Notes: generated by a model not told the origin, from the sequence alone. Positions 30,869 to 39,717 are shown, counted from the first letter of the stretch. The stretch is DNA of 64,000 nt from Citrobacter portucalensis (GCF_002042885.1 NZ_MVFY01000007.1:186001-250000), one strand, 5' to 3'. Program-made: numbers and translations.

Positions 30869-31399
30869 TTAGTAGTTAACGTTAACCGTTACCGTGTCGG
30901 CATAGTTGTCAGGCGTGAAGTTGGCGTTCGGTGCGGTGGCATAAACGGTAAAAGTCTGCGCCAGCCCAGTTCCGGTTGCCGCAACGCCGTTTCCTGGTTC
31001 GGTAGTGGTGGCAGTATTCCCCCAAACCGGGCCTGTTGCTGATGTTTGATTGAGTTGATAGGGCACTTTGTCGGTATTCGTCGCCGAATTAGCCACTGAG
31101 GACATCGCCCCGGCGCCGAGGGCATTACCGCCGTTAGCCGTTGAAGGCGCGAGGCCAATAAAATAGGGCGTCGTCTTTGAACAGTTGACAGAAATCGTGT
31201 TGTTTCCACTCGTGTTAGTTGCCGTAGTATTGACGGGCCCAAGCGTAATATTTGAAGCTGAACCGGCAGTCACGGTACAGGCCTTTTGAATCGTCATCAG
31301 CACCTGAAATGTTCCGTTAACGGTTGCTGCATTTGCCACAGAAATAATGGAAAAGGCGCAGCAACAAAGAATTAAGCGTTTGTCTAAGACTAGAGCCAT
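30869..31399 (-). CDS. Spore-coat-U-type major pilin (CsuA/B-like)
   Basis: The 176-residue secreted subunit has a signal (about 1-24, with CCCAFSIISVANA) and one SCPU domain. It has a cysteine pair (CTVTAGSASNITLGP; VNCSKTTPYFIGL) and the closing strand FTPDNYADTVTVNVNY, nearly the same as that of the tip protein. It is the first gene of the four-gene operon, the usual place for the main shaft pilin. I chose the ATG at 31399 with AAGG about eight bases upstream; an in-frame TTG at 31417 adds six residues. Confidence 0.87.
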   Translation of the reverse strand: MALVLDKRLILCCCAFSIISVANAATVNGTFQVLMTIQKACTVTAGSASNITLGPVNTTATNTSGNNTISVNCSKTTPYFIGLAPSTANGGNALGAGAMSSVANSATNTDKVPYQLNQTSATGPVWGNTATTTEPGNGVAATGTGLAQTFTVYATAPNANFTPDNYADTVTVNVNY

Positions 31400-31708
31400 A
31401 TCCTTTACCTTTTTCAAATAACCACATTTATTACTTTAGAAAAACAATAATGTGGCACAAGAAGACATAATTTAACCCTAGAATAAGTATTAGACGTACG
31501 CCAGTTGATCTAATGAATTTTACTTAGGAAAAAGGTGATGTCGTCTGCAAAAAAATAATACCAATGGGTTAGTATATTGTTTTATTTTTATGCTATGGCC
31601 GGGGTTAAGTCAGGAGGATAGAGGGCAACATATTCCTTGGGTGGTACTAAAAATAACCAGCCAAAAAATGAGAGTTGTATGATTTATCTTACACGTATTA
31701 CGTGTAGG
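31400..31708. promoter_or_regulatory. Pilus operon upstream region with terminal palindrome
   Basis: This 309-base AT-rich gap separates the pilin start from the end of bluR and must contain the pilus promoter. A perfect palindrome, TACACGTA-T-TACGTGTA, covers 31690-31706 just past the bluR stop. It may be a hairpin end of the bluR message or an operator. No gene is visible. Confidence 0.45.
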
Positions 31709-32440
31709 TTACGGGCTGTGGAAAATGACCTTATAACCTTGTTCATTCCAGTGTTGGAGCAGTTCATTTTGTCTGCGGGTTGGCGTAATACCGGTCCAGA
31801 CAAAAAGGGTTTGCCCAGGGAAAAGTTCAGGTCTTGGCGATTCAATGGGTTCAGCCAGAACGGCAATATGCCAACCAGATTGCGATAAGCGCCAGGCTTC
31901 GAGCCACAGACGGGTTCTGTCTTCAACATCCCAGGCCATCAGGAGGGCATCCTTTCCTGACTTGCGCCGCGTTTCAGACAGCAGTGTGGCAACATATTCA
32001 ATCAATGCGCCATCAAGCATGCTGTTCATTATGCGGGATGTATTATGGTCAAGTATCAGCCGTTGACGTACGGGAAGATAAACGTGATCGATCAGCGCAT
32101 CTACGGGGTGAACGCGACCGAGTGCGGTAATTTTGGCTCGCAGCTTCGGCGGATGCGCCATGCGAAGAATGCTCATCATCTCTTCTTGTAATTGATTCCA
32201 GTCGTCGTCAGCATGACGGGTACTGGTTTCCAGCAATGCCTTAACTTTCCCAACAGGTATGCCATTGCTAATCCAACGTTTTATTTCTTCAATACGCTGA
32301 ATATCTTCTTCATCAAAGAGTCGGTGGCCACCTTCACTGCGTTGAGGTTTGAGTAAACCGTAACGTCGTTGCCATGCCCGAAGGGTGACAGGATTTATCC
32401 CGCAACGTTCTGCGACATCCCCAATGCTGTAATAAGCCAT
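31709..32440 (-). CDS. bluR: MerR-family repressor BluR
   Basis: BluR (YcgE) represses ycgZ-ymgA-ariR and is released by blue-light-activated BluF. The N-terminal MerR winged helix opens [23 protein letters not shown] split over residues 1-23, followed by [18 protein letters not shown]; this half is nearly identical to E. coli BluR. The C-terminal half (about 100-243) is the cobalamin-domain-like sensor fold and is much less conserved, yet keeps [21 protein letters not shown] in parts. The ATG at 32440 follows a G-rich ribosome site; an upstream in-frame GTG at 32455 is less likely. Confidence 0.92.
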   Translation of the reverse strand: MAYYSIGDVAERCGINPVTLRAWQRRYGLLKPQRSEGGHRLFDEEDIQRIEEIKRWISNGIPVGKVKALLETSTRHADDDWNQLQEEMMSILRMAHPPKLRAKITALGRVHPVDALIDHVYLPVRQRLILDHNTSRIMNSMLDGALIEYVATLLSETRRKSGKDALLMAWDVEDRTRLWLEAWRLSQSGWHIAVLAEPIESPRPELFPGQTLFVWTGITPTRRQNELLQHWNEQGYKVIFHSP

Positions 32441-32493
32441 AGTTCCCCCGGACACTCCTGATTCTCCGTCACCGATATGCGGTTCCTGTTACT

Positions 32494-32520
32494 TTGTACA
32501 ACATGCATCAAATTGTACAA
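32494..32520. promoter_or_regulatory. Paired TTGTACAA palindromes, probable BluR autoregulatory operator
   Basis: Two identical eight-base palindromes TTGTACAA lie at 32494-32501 and 32513-32520, 19 bases centre to centre, 54-80 bases before bluR. MlrA, the close paralogue of BluR, recognises a TTGTACA-N12-TGTACAA type box, so the motif suits this regulator family. The same octamer recurs at 34020 before ycgZ. Confidence 0.65.
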
Positions 32521-32643
32521 AACATACAGAGGATTCTAGCAAAATTAAGATTTACTTTACTATCACGCAGGGAGTAAATGCTGAATTTTTATGTTCAGCA
32601 TGAGGGCGGTTGTTTTGATTGTTTATTTATAACAATGCGTTAG

Positions 32644-33873
32644 TTATTTTGACGCTGAGAAATCATTTTTCTCTGGCCATGCAACAGACGGAATACCATT
32701 CAGGCAGGCTTGTGCAAAAAGGTTACCCTGGAAGATTTCAATACCTGCGGACTCAAGCCACATCCACTCTTCAGGTTTTTCAACGCCGACTGCGGAAATC
32801 ATGATTTCCAGTGAAGTGCAACATTTGATAATTGCCTGAATGATGGCCTGTCTTGGTCCACTTTTATGCACATCCGTGATCAGCTCGCGGCTTATCTTAA
32901 TTCGGTCGGGTTGAAAACGAGACAGAAGCTGAAGCCCGGCAAAACCTGCCCCAAAATGATCTATCGCCACACAGATCCCCGCAGCCTTGAGTGACTTTAC
33001 GGCCTGCGCGAACGTATCAAAGCGCGATATAACTTCGCTTTCGGTAAACTCTACAATGATTTGTTCAGGCACCAGTCCGTGCGCCGCGATTTCGTTTATC
33101 AGAAAGCTGACTGCATCGGGTTTGTTTACCAGGGTCATGGGGAGCAGATTGACTGACAGCATTTTGTCGTTAAGTCCCAGCGCGCTTGCCATTGCAAAAG
33201 CAGTCTTTTTGCTCTGCAGATCGGCGGTATACAGTTCTTCAGGATTTAAGTTGCCAAAATAAGTTGCGGGCGTTTCACCGTCTCTACCACGAATAAGTGC
33301 TTCCAGAGCAATGACGCGCTGCGACATAGGATCGATAATGGGTTGAAAAGCAAAGCTGAAATCGATATTGGACGGGAGTGTGCTTTCATCCAGGAGAGTA
33401 CAAGAGTTGTCGGCAATAAAACTCCAGTAATCAGGCGCAGGTATTTCAAAATAACTCGATTTTTCCGTCGCAAGGACAAATGTGCGGAAAAACTGTAATG
33501 CCCGGTCATCATAGGTGAGCTGAAATTTTGATGTTCCCTTGTTAAGTACCGCTTGCAGGACGTCATTGCGTTCATGTTTTTGTAAATCAAATAACTCCAT
33601 TCCCACCTTTCCGAATCTTCTCGCAGGCGCGTAATCACACATCAGCTCAACGATATTGTGGTGCCGTGGATCGTTACATATACAACGATAAATCTCTTTT
33701 ACCTGCACCTCAGGTCCTTCAAGCAGTTGGAAAAAGTGGCGGCCATTAAAGAGTAAAATCCCCGTAACATCGGATCGCCGGTTTTTTAGATTTGCGACTG
33801 TCACCATATCCTCAAGCGCTTTGAGGGGGGCGTCATCACGTAGATGGCTACGGTAAATAATGGTCGTGAGCAT
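32644..33873 (-). CDS. bluF: Blue-light sensor BluF (BLUF plus degenerate EAL domain)
   Basis: BluF (YcgF) senses blue light through FAD in its N-terminal BLUF domain (residues 1-93; YRSHL and FNGRHFFQLLEGP are the flavin-binding segments) and binds BluR through the EAL-like domain to lift repression. It has 409 residues, against 403 in E. coli. In the EAL domain the signature EALIRG is intact here, unlike the EAI form I recall in E. coli. Other catalytic positions are lost: DDFG reads DHFG, KID reads KIS, and AEGVE reads AVGVE. Cyclic di-GMP hydrolysis is therefore unlikely. It is divergent from ycgZ. Confidence 0.93.
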   Translation of the reverse strand: MLTTIIYRSHLRDDAPLKALEDMVTVANLKNRRSDVTGILLFNGRHFFQLLEGPEVQVKEIYRCICNDPRHHNIVELMCDYAPARRFGKVGMELFDLQKHERNDVLQAVLNKGTSKFQLTYDDRALQFFRTFVLATEKSSYFEIPAPDYWSFIADNSCTLLDESTLPSNIDFSFAFQPIIDPMSQRVIALEALIRGRDGETPATYFGNLNPEELYTADLQSKKTAFAMASALGLNDKMLSVNLLPMTLVNKPDAVSFLINEIAAHGLVPEQIIVEFTESEVISRFDTFAQAVKSLKAAGICVAIDHFGAGFAGLQLLSRFQPDRIKISRELITDVHKSGPRQAIIQAIIKCCTSLEIMISAVGVEKPEEWMWLESAGIEIFQGNLFAQACLNGIPSVAWPEKNDFSASK

Positions 33874-34191
33874 GGACAGTCCGGGATCAAGGGAAGGGAA
33901 GAGATATGGACAGTATCAAACAAACCAGCTTATGTCCTGATTTTAATACATTATTCTAACTTTATTTTTACAAACAAAGGCCCTTAAAAAGATCGAATTC
34001 ATTCGTTAAACGAAGTGGATTGTACAACTGAATTTGATTTTATGTAGTTTGATATTTGGCTAAATTACTGATTATATTGATTTAGCACTTTTTGACAAAA
34101 ATTGATGGTTCGCGTTGTACACATTTTTGGTACAACTTTGCTACTGTTATAAAACTTAATATTCACCAGCATTTTGTTACAGGAGCATGAC
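33874..34191. promoter_or_regulatory. bluF-ycgZ divergent control region with BluR-type operators
   Basis: This 318-base AT-rich gap holds a TTGTACAA octamer at 34020-34027, a dyad GTTGTAC-N9-GTACAAC at 34114-34136, and a TTCGTTAAACGAA palindrome at 34002-34014. The dyad overlaps the likely ycgZ promoter (TTGACA at 34092-34097 and an AT-rich TATAAA near 34149). In E. coli BluR represses ycgZ here, so these are the expected operators. Confidence 0.65.
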
Positions 34192-34428
34192 ATGCAGCAG
34201 CATACCGTTCGCACTGATACTGCAAGCGCGATTTCTCGTTACTTTGCGAAGGCGCATCTGCCAACTCAACAGGAAACATTGGGAGAAATCGTCACTGAGA
34301 TACTCAAGGATGGACGAAATCTGAACCGCAAATCACTTTGCACCAAGCTTCTGTGTCGTCTTGAAAAAGCATCCGGGGAGAAAGAACAGAAACATTACAA
34401 TGCGTTAATTGGCCTGCTTTTTGAGTAA
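34192..34428 (+). CDS. ycgZ: Small connector protein YcgZ
   Basis: YcgZ is a 78-residue cytoplasmic protein of the blue-light/cold-induced set that acts through the Rcs system to raise colanic acid and biofilm genes while lowering curli. The body ETLGEIVTEILKDGRNLNRK and the C-terminus EQKHYNALIGLLFE are almost the same as in E. coli. The ATG at 34192 gives the E. coli length; AGGAG at 34181-34185 is the ribosome site, and a TTG at 34174 is rejected. It heads the operon ycgZ-ymgA-ariR. Confidence 0.93.
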   Translation: MQQHTVRTDTASAISRYFAKAHLPTQQETLGEIVTEILKDGRNLNRKSLCTKLLCRLEKASGEKEQKHYNALIGLLFE

Positions 34429-34468
34429 AATAAACCCCTTACTTATAGGGGTAAGTAGTGAAGGAGTT

Positions 34469-34741
34469 ATGAAGAAAACTGATAGTGAACGCCTGAAACA
34501 TGAAATTACAGGTTTGGCTGTGCTAGAAATTTTGCGAATGCATACAGACGTTTCGTTAGCTGCAGTGATTAAGCAATTGCGACTTATGCAGGCCAGTGAA
34601 ATAGATGGCACACGCAAGCAATTAATTGACAGCGTTATCAATGATTTTACAAACATTAATCCGGGGAAGATAAGTAGAAAACCGGATAAAACCAGAGATG
34701 AGAGTGCTTTCAGTGCCAGCAAAAACCCTAAATTACATTAA
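34469..34741 (+). CDS. ymgA: YmgA/AriR-family small protein YmgA
   Basis: The 90-residue protein belongs to the same fold family as AriR and is cotranscribed with ycgZ. It begins [22 protein letters not shown] and has a basic C-terminal tail. AAGGAG at 34461-34466 fixes the start at 34469, the E. coli length; the longer open frame back to 34409 overlaps ycgZ. A small hairpin CCCC-N8-GGGG sits between ycgZ and ymgA. E. coli YmgA helps biofilm regulation via the Rcs phosphorelay. Confidence 0.9.
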   Translation: MKKTDSERLKHEITGLAVLEILRMHTDVSLAAVIKQLRLMQASEIDGTRKQLIDSVINDFTNINPGKISRKPDKTRDESAFSASKNPKLH

Positions 34742-34775
34742 AGATAATCTTCCAGACTATACAAGCGAGGTTACC

Positions 34776-35042
34776 ATGCTTCATGAAATTAATGTCCACA
34801 GTGTAATGACGGATAAAGCTTTATCAAGTTACTTCCATAATGCAGGTGAGCTATTAGCAGATGAGTCTGTGGTATTGGGACAGGCGGTAACAAATGTAAT
34901 TCTGGCAGGTGATAATGTTAATAATAAAAACATCATTTTAAGCCTGATTAGTTCTCTGGAATCAACAGTTGATGTTGTCCAGGCAGATGTTATCAGAAAA
35001 ACCCTGGAAATAGTGCTGCGCTACACAGCTGACGACGTCTAA
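34776..35042 (+). CDS. ariR: Biofilm/acid-resistance regulator AriR (YmgB)
   Basis: AriR is an 88-residue helical dimer similar to Hha/YmgA that binds DNA and affects acid resistance and biofilm formation in E. coli. The segments [20 protein letters not shown] and [15 protein letters not shown] match E. coli closely. The ATG at 34776 is preceded by GAGG at the right distance; the upstream frame from 34698 overlaps ymgA. It is the third gene of the BluR-controlled operon. Confidence 0.92.
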   Translation: MLHEINVHSVMTDKALSSYFHNAGELLADESVVLGQAVTNVILAGDNVNNKNIILSLISSLESTVDVVQADVIRKTLEIVLRYTADDV

Positions 35043-35175
35043 AAAGTCTTCATATTAATATAATATGTACAGTACCTTTGTTATATGCTGAAAGCACTCA
35101 TGCTGAGCATTTTTTTGATTAAGACTATACATAGCACCCTCTCTAGAACAATTGTGATTTTTCATTGAGGCCATA

Positions 35176-35727
35176 ATGATGAACATCGTTCAGGAACACA
35201 CTGGAAACGCAGAGTTATGGATTGATGATATTTTTATCAGGCAAGGGCTAAAGAATATTCTTGCAGATATTGTTTTCGAAGATGATAAGACGCATCTGGT
35301 TTTTTTCACCGCCAATCACTTTGAGGCGGTAAAAAGGCAAAATTACGATCTGAAAACGCATCGTCTGGTACTGCTGATTGATGGTCATCTGTACAGATAT
35401 CTCAATGATTTATCACTTTACAGACTGCCAATAGATGTTAGCGTTGCCACATTCAAACAATTTATTATTGATATTACTCGTTCTGGCGGTATACACGACA
35501 ATCAGTCAGAACTAAATATTTCGCTGACTGCGCGAGATAAATATATTCTAACGCAGTTAGGAGAAGGTCGAACTATTTTTGAGATATCCGCCTTGTTAAA
35601 TCTACATTTGAAAACGATTTACCAGGCCAGGCAGAATCTGATCAAGAAGCTTGGTTGTTCTGGGCTGATTGATTTTCAGGGAATACTGCGAGCGAAAATA
35701 TTCCGCAACTGGCTGGAACATGCCTGA
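35176..35727 (+). CDS. LuxR/GerE-type helix-turn-helix regulator, orphan
   Basis: The 183-residue protein has no recognisable receiver phosphorylation site; residues 1 to about 110 form an unassigned alpha/beta region. The C-terminus (about 115-178) is a GerE-type helix-turn-helix: SLTARDKYILTQLGEGRTIFEISALL then LHLKTIYQARQNLIKKLG, the recognition-helix pattern of RcsA/BglJ/MatA-like regulators. It occupies the place of ymgC after ariR and may extend the same blue-light/Rcs circuit, perhaps as an RcsB partner; that is inference. Two adjacent ATGs (35176, 35179) are possible starts after GAGG at 35167-35170. Confidence 0.75.
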   Translation: MMNIVQEHTGNAELWIDDIFIRQGLKNILADIVFEDDKTHLVFFTANHFEAVKRQNYDLKTHRLVLLIDGHLYRYLNDLSLYRLPIDVSVATFKQFIIDITRSGGIHDNQSELNISLTARDKYILTQLGEGRTIFEISALLNLHLKTIYQARQNLIKKLGCSGLIDFQGILRAKIFRNWLEHA

Positions 35728-35763
35728 ATAAATCGACAGTTCGTACTTACTTTTGGGGGAAAC

Positions 35764-35784
35764 GACAGGGCCAATGGCCCTGTC
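35764..35784. terminator. Hairpin between convergent LuxR-type gene and cscB
   Basis: The perfect nine-base arms GACAGGGCC (35764-35772) and GGCCCTGTC (35776-35784) flank a three-base loop. The plus-strand side is followed by an AT-rich ATATATTTTAAA, the minus side by GTTTCCCCCAAAA. It lies between convergent genes and probably ends both messages. Confidence 0.7.
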
Positions 35785-35803
35785 CGATATATTTTAAACT
35801 TCG

Positions 35804-37063
35804 CTACTCTGTCACCAGTTCATTTCCCATCTTCTGCTGATGATGTTTTTTGCTCAACGAGAAGTAGCCAAATATTAGCGTTATTACCACAATGCTGGCC
35901 ATAATCAGGAAGATTTCCTGATAGCCCACTTTATCAAACAACTTACCGACAGGCAGTGACAGCACGATAATGCCAATGGAACTGGCGATATTGAAGCCAA
36001 TAAGATATATCGTTGATGACAGGCGTTTATCAAAATTTGCTACGCTGAATTTAAACACTGAAATAACAAACAGTGGGACTTCCAGCGCATGAAGCATTTT
36101 AATCAAGGAGATAATATAGATATCGGTGAACAGTGCTGAACCCAGGATTCGACAGGTCATGATTGTGCCACCCAGCAGCAATGCGGATTTAGGCCCGATG
36201 CGGTTAATCAGGAATGGAACCAGCGCCATACCGACGGCTTCCATAAAGACCTGTACCGAGTTGAGGTAGCCGTATACGCGTGGTGCCAGTTCGGGATCGT
36301 CAAATAAGCTGGCGTAAAACACCGGGAACATCTGCTGATCGTAGATGCTATAGAACGACCAGGTACCGACGACAAAGATGACGAAAAACCAGAACTGCGT
36401 ATCTTTGAAGATAGTGAGAAAATCATTTCGGGTCAGCGCGTCAGGTTCAGGAGAACGCGTTTTTACAGAAGATGGGGCGGGTGAGTTGGTTTTGAACAAC
36501 ACGTTAATCAACAGGAATAACACCCCCATTACCGATACGCACCAGAAGTTAATGTGTGGGTTGATGCTGAAGAAGATACCGCCAACAAATGTCCCTGCGG
36601 CGTAGCCAAGCGATCCCCACAAGCGGGCGGTGCCGAATTCAAAGTTGAATTTGCGGCTCACTTTTTCGACGAAGCTTTCTACCAGACCACAACCCGCGAG
36701 GTAGCCAAGGCCAAAGAAAATGGCTCCCAGCGCCATACCAAGTTTGAAGTTGGAGGTCAGCAGCGGTTCGTAAACATAAATCAGGAACGGGCCGCTGAGC
36801 GTGATGACTATCCCCATCAGCCAGATAAGGTGTTTACGGGTTCCGAGCTTATCCTGCAGAAAACCGTAGACCAGCATAAACAGCATGCTAAAGAACTGGT
36901 TTACGGCATACAGCATTCCCAGCTCCGTTCCGGACAGGCCAAGTTTATTTTTTAGCCATATCGCATAAAAAGACCACCACAACGACCAGGCGGCAAAGAA
37001 AAAAAGCAGATACCCGGACGAGTACCGATATTTGTCATTACTGAACGGCATATTTATCTTCAT
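35804..37063 (-). CDS. cscB: Sucrose:proton symporter CscB
   Basis: CscB is a LacY-family oligosaccharide:H+ symporter of the major facilitator superfamily, importing sucrose unphosphorylated. The twelve-span protein keeps WSLWWSFYAIWLK near the N-terminus, YVYEPLL, FFGLGYLAGCGLVESF and SVANFDKRLSSTIYLIGF near the C-terminus, all matching E. coli CscB. The ATG at 37063 gives 419 residues (E. coli 415); the frame stays open to 37243 but that would overlap cscK. It is the last gene of cscA-cscK-cscB, 65 bases after cscK. Confidence 0.93.
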   Translation of the reverse strand: MKINMPFSNDKYRYSSGYLLFFFAAWSLWWSFYAIWLKNKLGLSGTELGMLYAVNQFFSMLFMLVYGFLQDKLGTRKHLIWLMGIVITLSGPFLIYVYEPLLTSNFKLGMALGAIFFGLGYLAGCGLVESFVEKVSRKFNFEFGTARLWGSLGYAAGTFVGGIFFSINPHINFWCVSVMGVLFLLINVLFKTNSPAPSSVKTRSPEPDALTRNDFLTIFKDTQFWFFVIFVVGTWSFYSIYDQQMFPVFYASLFDDPELAPRVYGYLNSVQVFMEAVGMALVPFLINRIGPKSALLLGGTIMTCRILGSALFTDIYIISLIKMLHALEVPLFVISVFKFSVANFDKRLSSTIYLIGFNIASSIGIIVLSLPVGKLFDKVGYQEIFLIMASIVVITLIFGYFSLSKKHHQQKMGNELVTE

Positions 37064-37128
37064 GATTTTTCCAATCCAGATCAGGTCATTGTAAGGTCTT
37101 TCTGATACGACGTAACGAGTGCGCTTTA

Positions 37129-38076
37129 TTACGGGGTAATCGTCCTCCGTAGCGACGGTTGTGACTGAATAAAGCTGCTCAGGTGTTGGTTGTCGGGAAA
37201 CGCGCTTAGCGCGCCACGCCGGGTGGTCGCCAGAGCACCACAAGCGCTGGCCTGCTCGATAAGTGGAAGTAGCGTTGACGTCGATTTGGGCCAGCCTTCC
37301 TCGGCGAGTGCCGCCAGCAACCCGGCCATAAAGGCATCACCGGCGCCAGTGGTATCAATACTTTCGACGTTATAGCCGCTTAAAGTTAGCCTGCTGTTTT
37401 GCCAGAAAGCGATAGCGCCGTCGGCACCGCGGGTGACGATTTTCAGGCGTGCAGGAAAATCAACCAGACGTTCGCAGGCGCTACTGAGACAGTTGGTCTG
37501 CGTTAGCCACAGCAGTTCTTCTTCCGACATCTTCAGAATGTCGCTCTGCCGGGCAAACTCGTTGACAAGGTCAAACATCTGCATCTCGTTGCTCCACATC
37601 TGCGGACGCAGATTGATGTCAAAGCTCAGAGTGCCGCCGGTCTGTCGCAATGCGGCCATAGCCTGGGCGAGGGTGGCGCGGCAGTCAGGGGCAACCAGCG
37701 CCAGCGAGCAGAAGTGCAGAATATCGGCGCCAAAGTCGGGCAGGCTCGCCGGGCTGAGAAATTGATCGGCAGACGGATTGACCAAAAACTCAAACTGCCG
37801 CTCGCCGTTGGGAGCCAGTGAAACCAGTACGGTACTGGTGTGCTGATGTGCATCAAACTCCAGACTTCCTGTATCCACCAGCGCTGTTTCCAGCGTCTGA
37901 TGCAGAAAGCGACCAAAAGTGTCATTGCCCACACGGCCAATAAAACCGCTGGCGCGGCCAAGGCGAGCCACGCCGATTGCCACATTGAAGGGAGCGCCTC
38001 CCGCGCAGGCTTCAAACTGCATATTGTCGCGCGGCAATAAATCCACCACAGCGTCTCCGAGCGTCCAGATAGTCAT
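37129..38076 (-). CDS. cscK: Fructokinase CscK
   Basis: CscK phosphorylates the fructose released from sucrose to fructose 6-phosphate in the cytoplasm. This 315-residue PfkB-family kinase has the N-terminal signature GGAPFNVAIGVARLG (about residues 26-40) and the ATP/catalytic signature DTTGAGDAFMAGLLAAL (about 241-257) with the catalytic aspartate. It lies 30 bases after cscA on the same strand. In the E. coli EC3132 arrangement cscA is divergent from cscKB, so the gene order here differs. Confidence 0.93.
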   Translation of the reverse strand: MTIWTLGDAVVDLLPRDNMQFEACAGGAPFNVAIGVARLGRASGFIGRVGNDTFGRFLHQTLETALVDTGSLEFDAHQHTSTVLVSLAPNGERQFEFLVNPSADQFLSPASLPDFGADILHFCSLALVAPDCRATLAQAMAALRQTGGTLSFDINLRPQMWSNEMQMFDLVNEFARQSDILKMSEEELLWLTQTNCLSSACERLVDFPARLKIVTRGADGAIAFWQNSRLTLSGYNVESIDTTGAGDAFMAGLLAALAEEGWPKSTSTLLPLIEQASACGALATTRRGALSAFPDNQHLSSFIQSQPSLRRTITP

Positions 38077-38106
38077 TATTTTTCCCCAAAGCAGTAGGAC
38101 GGGTGT

Positions 38107-39543
38107 TTATTTGGCGCTGAGCGGCCAGGCATGCCCTTGATTAAAAATGGCGCGTCCGTTCAGGCTGAATAAGGTCAGTTGGCGATCGTCCGGTTCAGGA
38201 TAAATACGACTGCTAAGGGTATATTCACCGTGATTGACAAATACCTCTACCGAGGAGCTGTCGATAAATAAGCGCAGATCCAGCCGGTCACCAACTGGCA
38301 GCGGCACGCTGCGATAACCAGAGAGACTATGCTGCGGGTAGCGGCGATCCAGCACCAGACGCTGTGCCTGAGCATCGACGTAGACCCGTAGTCCATCACC
38401 CAGCGCGACACCATATTCTTCAGCACTGCTGCGGGCGATATCGATGCTCAGTTCGACTTCAATAGCGTGCGCCTGCTCCTCTACCATCAGGGTGCGATTG
38501 TGCAGTTCGCTGACCGGCCAGACATGAAGCTCACCGCGTAATAATTCCAGCTCTTTCACCGGGTTCATACGCAGCCGCTGATCGGTATCGAGCGTCACCT
38601 CGCGGGGGAGGGTAAGCATGCCCGCCCAGCCGTCGGCTTGTTCTGGCATTGGCGATTCCCACATCGACAGCCAGCCAATCACGATGCGGCGCCCATCCGG
38701 GGTGGTAAATGACTGGGGGGCGTAAAAATCATGCCCGTGATCCATCTCCTGGAAGGCGTGGGTGACGTGAAAATGGAGATTATCCTGCCATTCGCCGACC
38801 ATATAGCCGCTCTGGAACAGGTTACGGCAATCGTATCCGTCTGCGGCGATGCCCTGAGGCGAGAACATGAAGACGAGCTTATCGTTGAGTGGGAAGAGGT
38901 CTGGGCACTCCCACATGTAGCCCATGCCGTCATCGGCCCTGCCGAGCGTGCTGGCAAACTGCCAGTGCTGTAGATCTTGCGAGCGATAGAGCTGCACTTC
39001 GCCCACGTCATCGACCCGGGCGCCCACCACCATGTACCAGTTGTCTCCCTCTTGCCAGACTTTCGGATCGCGAAAATGGTGTACACCTCGCGGGGTATCC
39101 AGAATCATACCCTGGCGTTCAAAGTGAATCCCGTCGGTGCTGGTGGCCAGGCACTGTACCTGATACAGGTTTTCCTCTTTCGCCTCGCCGTCAAACTTAT
39201 GTCCGGTGTAGATCAGAGCCAGCTTATTGCCTTCAACCACCGCTGAACCGGAAAAACAGCCGTCTTTATCTTCCGGCCCTTCTGGTGCCAGTGCGATGGG
39301 TAAGTGCTCCCAGTTCACCATATCGCGGCTGCGCGCATGGCCCCAGTGCATTGGTCCCCAGACCGGCTGCCACGGATAGTGCTGATAGAACGCATGGTAG
39401 TAACCATCGAACCAGGACAGACCGTTGGGATCATTCATCCAACCCGCCGGTGGCGCCAGGTGATAGCGTGGATACCAGCGCGGGTTTATAAGGTCTTTCT
39501 GCTGGCTTAAGGCTTCGTTGGCTTTGGAAAGTAGTGACGTCAT
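38107..39543 (-). CDS. cscA: Sucrose hydrolase (invertase) CscA
   Basis: This cytoplasmic GH32 enzyme splits sucrose into glucose and fructose. The nucleophile aspartate is in GWMNDPNGL (about residues 34-42), the transition-state aspartate in HFRDPKVW, and the acid/base glutamate in MWECPDLF. A C-terminal beta-sandwich follows, ending with IDSSSVEVFVNHGE. The ATG at 39543 follows AGGGA and gives 478 residues (E. coli 477). An in-frame extension to 39651 is rejected because it runs over the operator. It heads the csc operon. Confidence 0.95.
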   Translation of the reverse strand: MTSLLSKANEALSQQKDLINPRWYPRYHLAPPAGWMNDPNGLSWFDGYYHAFYQHYPWQPVWGPMHWGHARSRDMVNWEHLPIALAPEGPEDKDGCFSGSAVVEGNKLALIYTGHKFDGEAKEENLYQVQCLATSTDGIHFERQGMILDTPRGVHHFRDPKVWQEGDNWYMVVGARVDDVGEVQLYRSQDLQHWQFASTLGRADDGMGYMWECPDLFPLNDKLVFMFSPQGIAADGYDCRNLFQSGYMVGEWQDNLHFHVTHAFQEMDHGHDFYAPQSFTTPDGRRIVIGWLSMWESPMPEQADGWAGMLTLPREVTLDTDQRLRMNPVKELELLRGELHVWPVSELHNRTLMVEEQAHAIEVELSIDIARSSAEEYGVALGDGLRVYVDAQAQRLVLDRRYPQHSLSGYRSVPLPVGDRLDLRLFIDSSSVEVFVNHGEYTLSSRIYPEPDDRQLTLFSLNGRAIFNQGHAWPLSAK

Positions 39544-39572
39544 TTGCTTGTCCCTGTAAGTGAATTGTCCAA

Positions 39573-39654
39573 AAGATAACGTTAACATTCTCGGTTTTCT
39601 CGCAGATTTGATGGTAATATCGATGTTAATCACAAAAGTTAACGTTAACATTTT
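39573..39654. promoter_or_regulatory. Two LacI-type operators for CscR between cscA and cscR
   Basis: Two palindromic sites lie between the divergent genes: GATAACGTTAACATT at about 39574-39588, and GTTAACGTTAAC at 39638-39649, the centre of a longer AAAA...TTTT dyad. Both share the AACGTT core typical of LacI/PurR-family operators. They are 64 bases apart centre to centre, so looping between them is possible. CscR is the obvious binder. Confidence 0.8.
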
Positions 39655-39717
39655 GCAGGTGTTATCGAGATCGCATTTTTAGACCCCGGCAAAGTGAACA
39701 CCGGCGAAGGAGAGGGT

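Noticed and set aside
35088..35118. Terminator after ariR (ATGCT...AGCAT before a T-run)
   Set aside because: The arms are five bases at most and the tightest pairing leaves a one-base loop; too weak to call.
38889..39491. 200-residue plus-strand open frame opposite cscA
   Set aside because: Antisense to a clear GH32 gene, with low-complexity Arg/Pro/Ser composition and no domain.
39544..39651. N-terminal extension of cscA to 39651
   Set aside because: It covers the operator at 39574-39588 and shows no resemblance to CscA; the ATG at 39543 has AGGGA before it.
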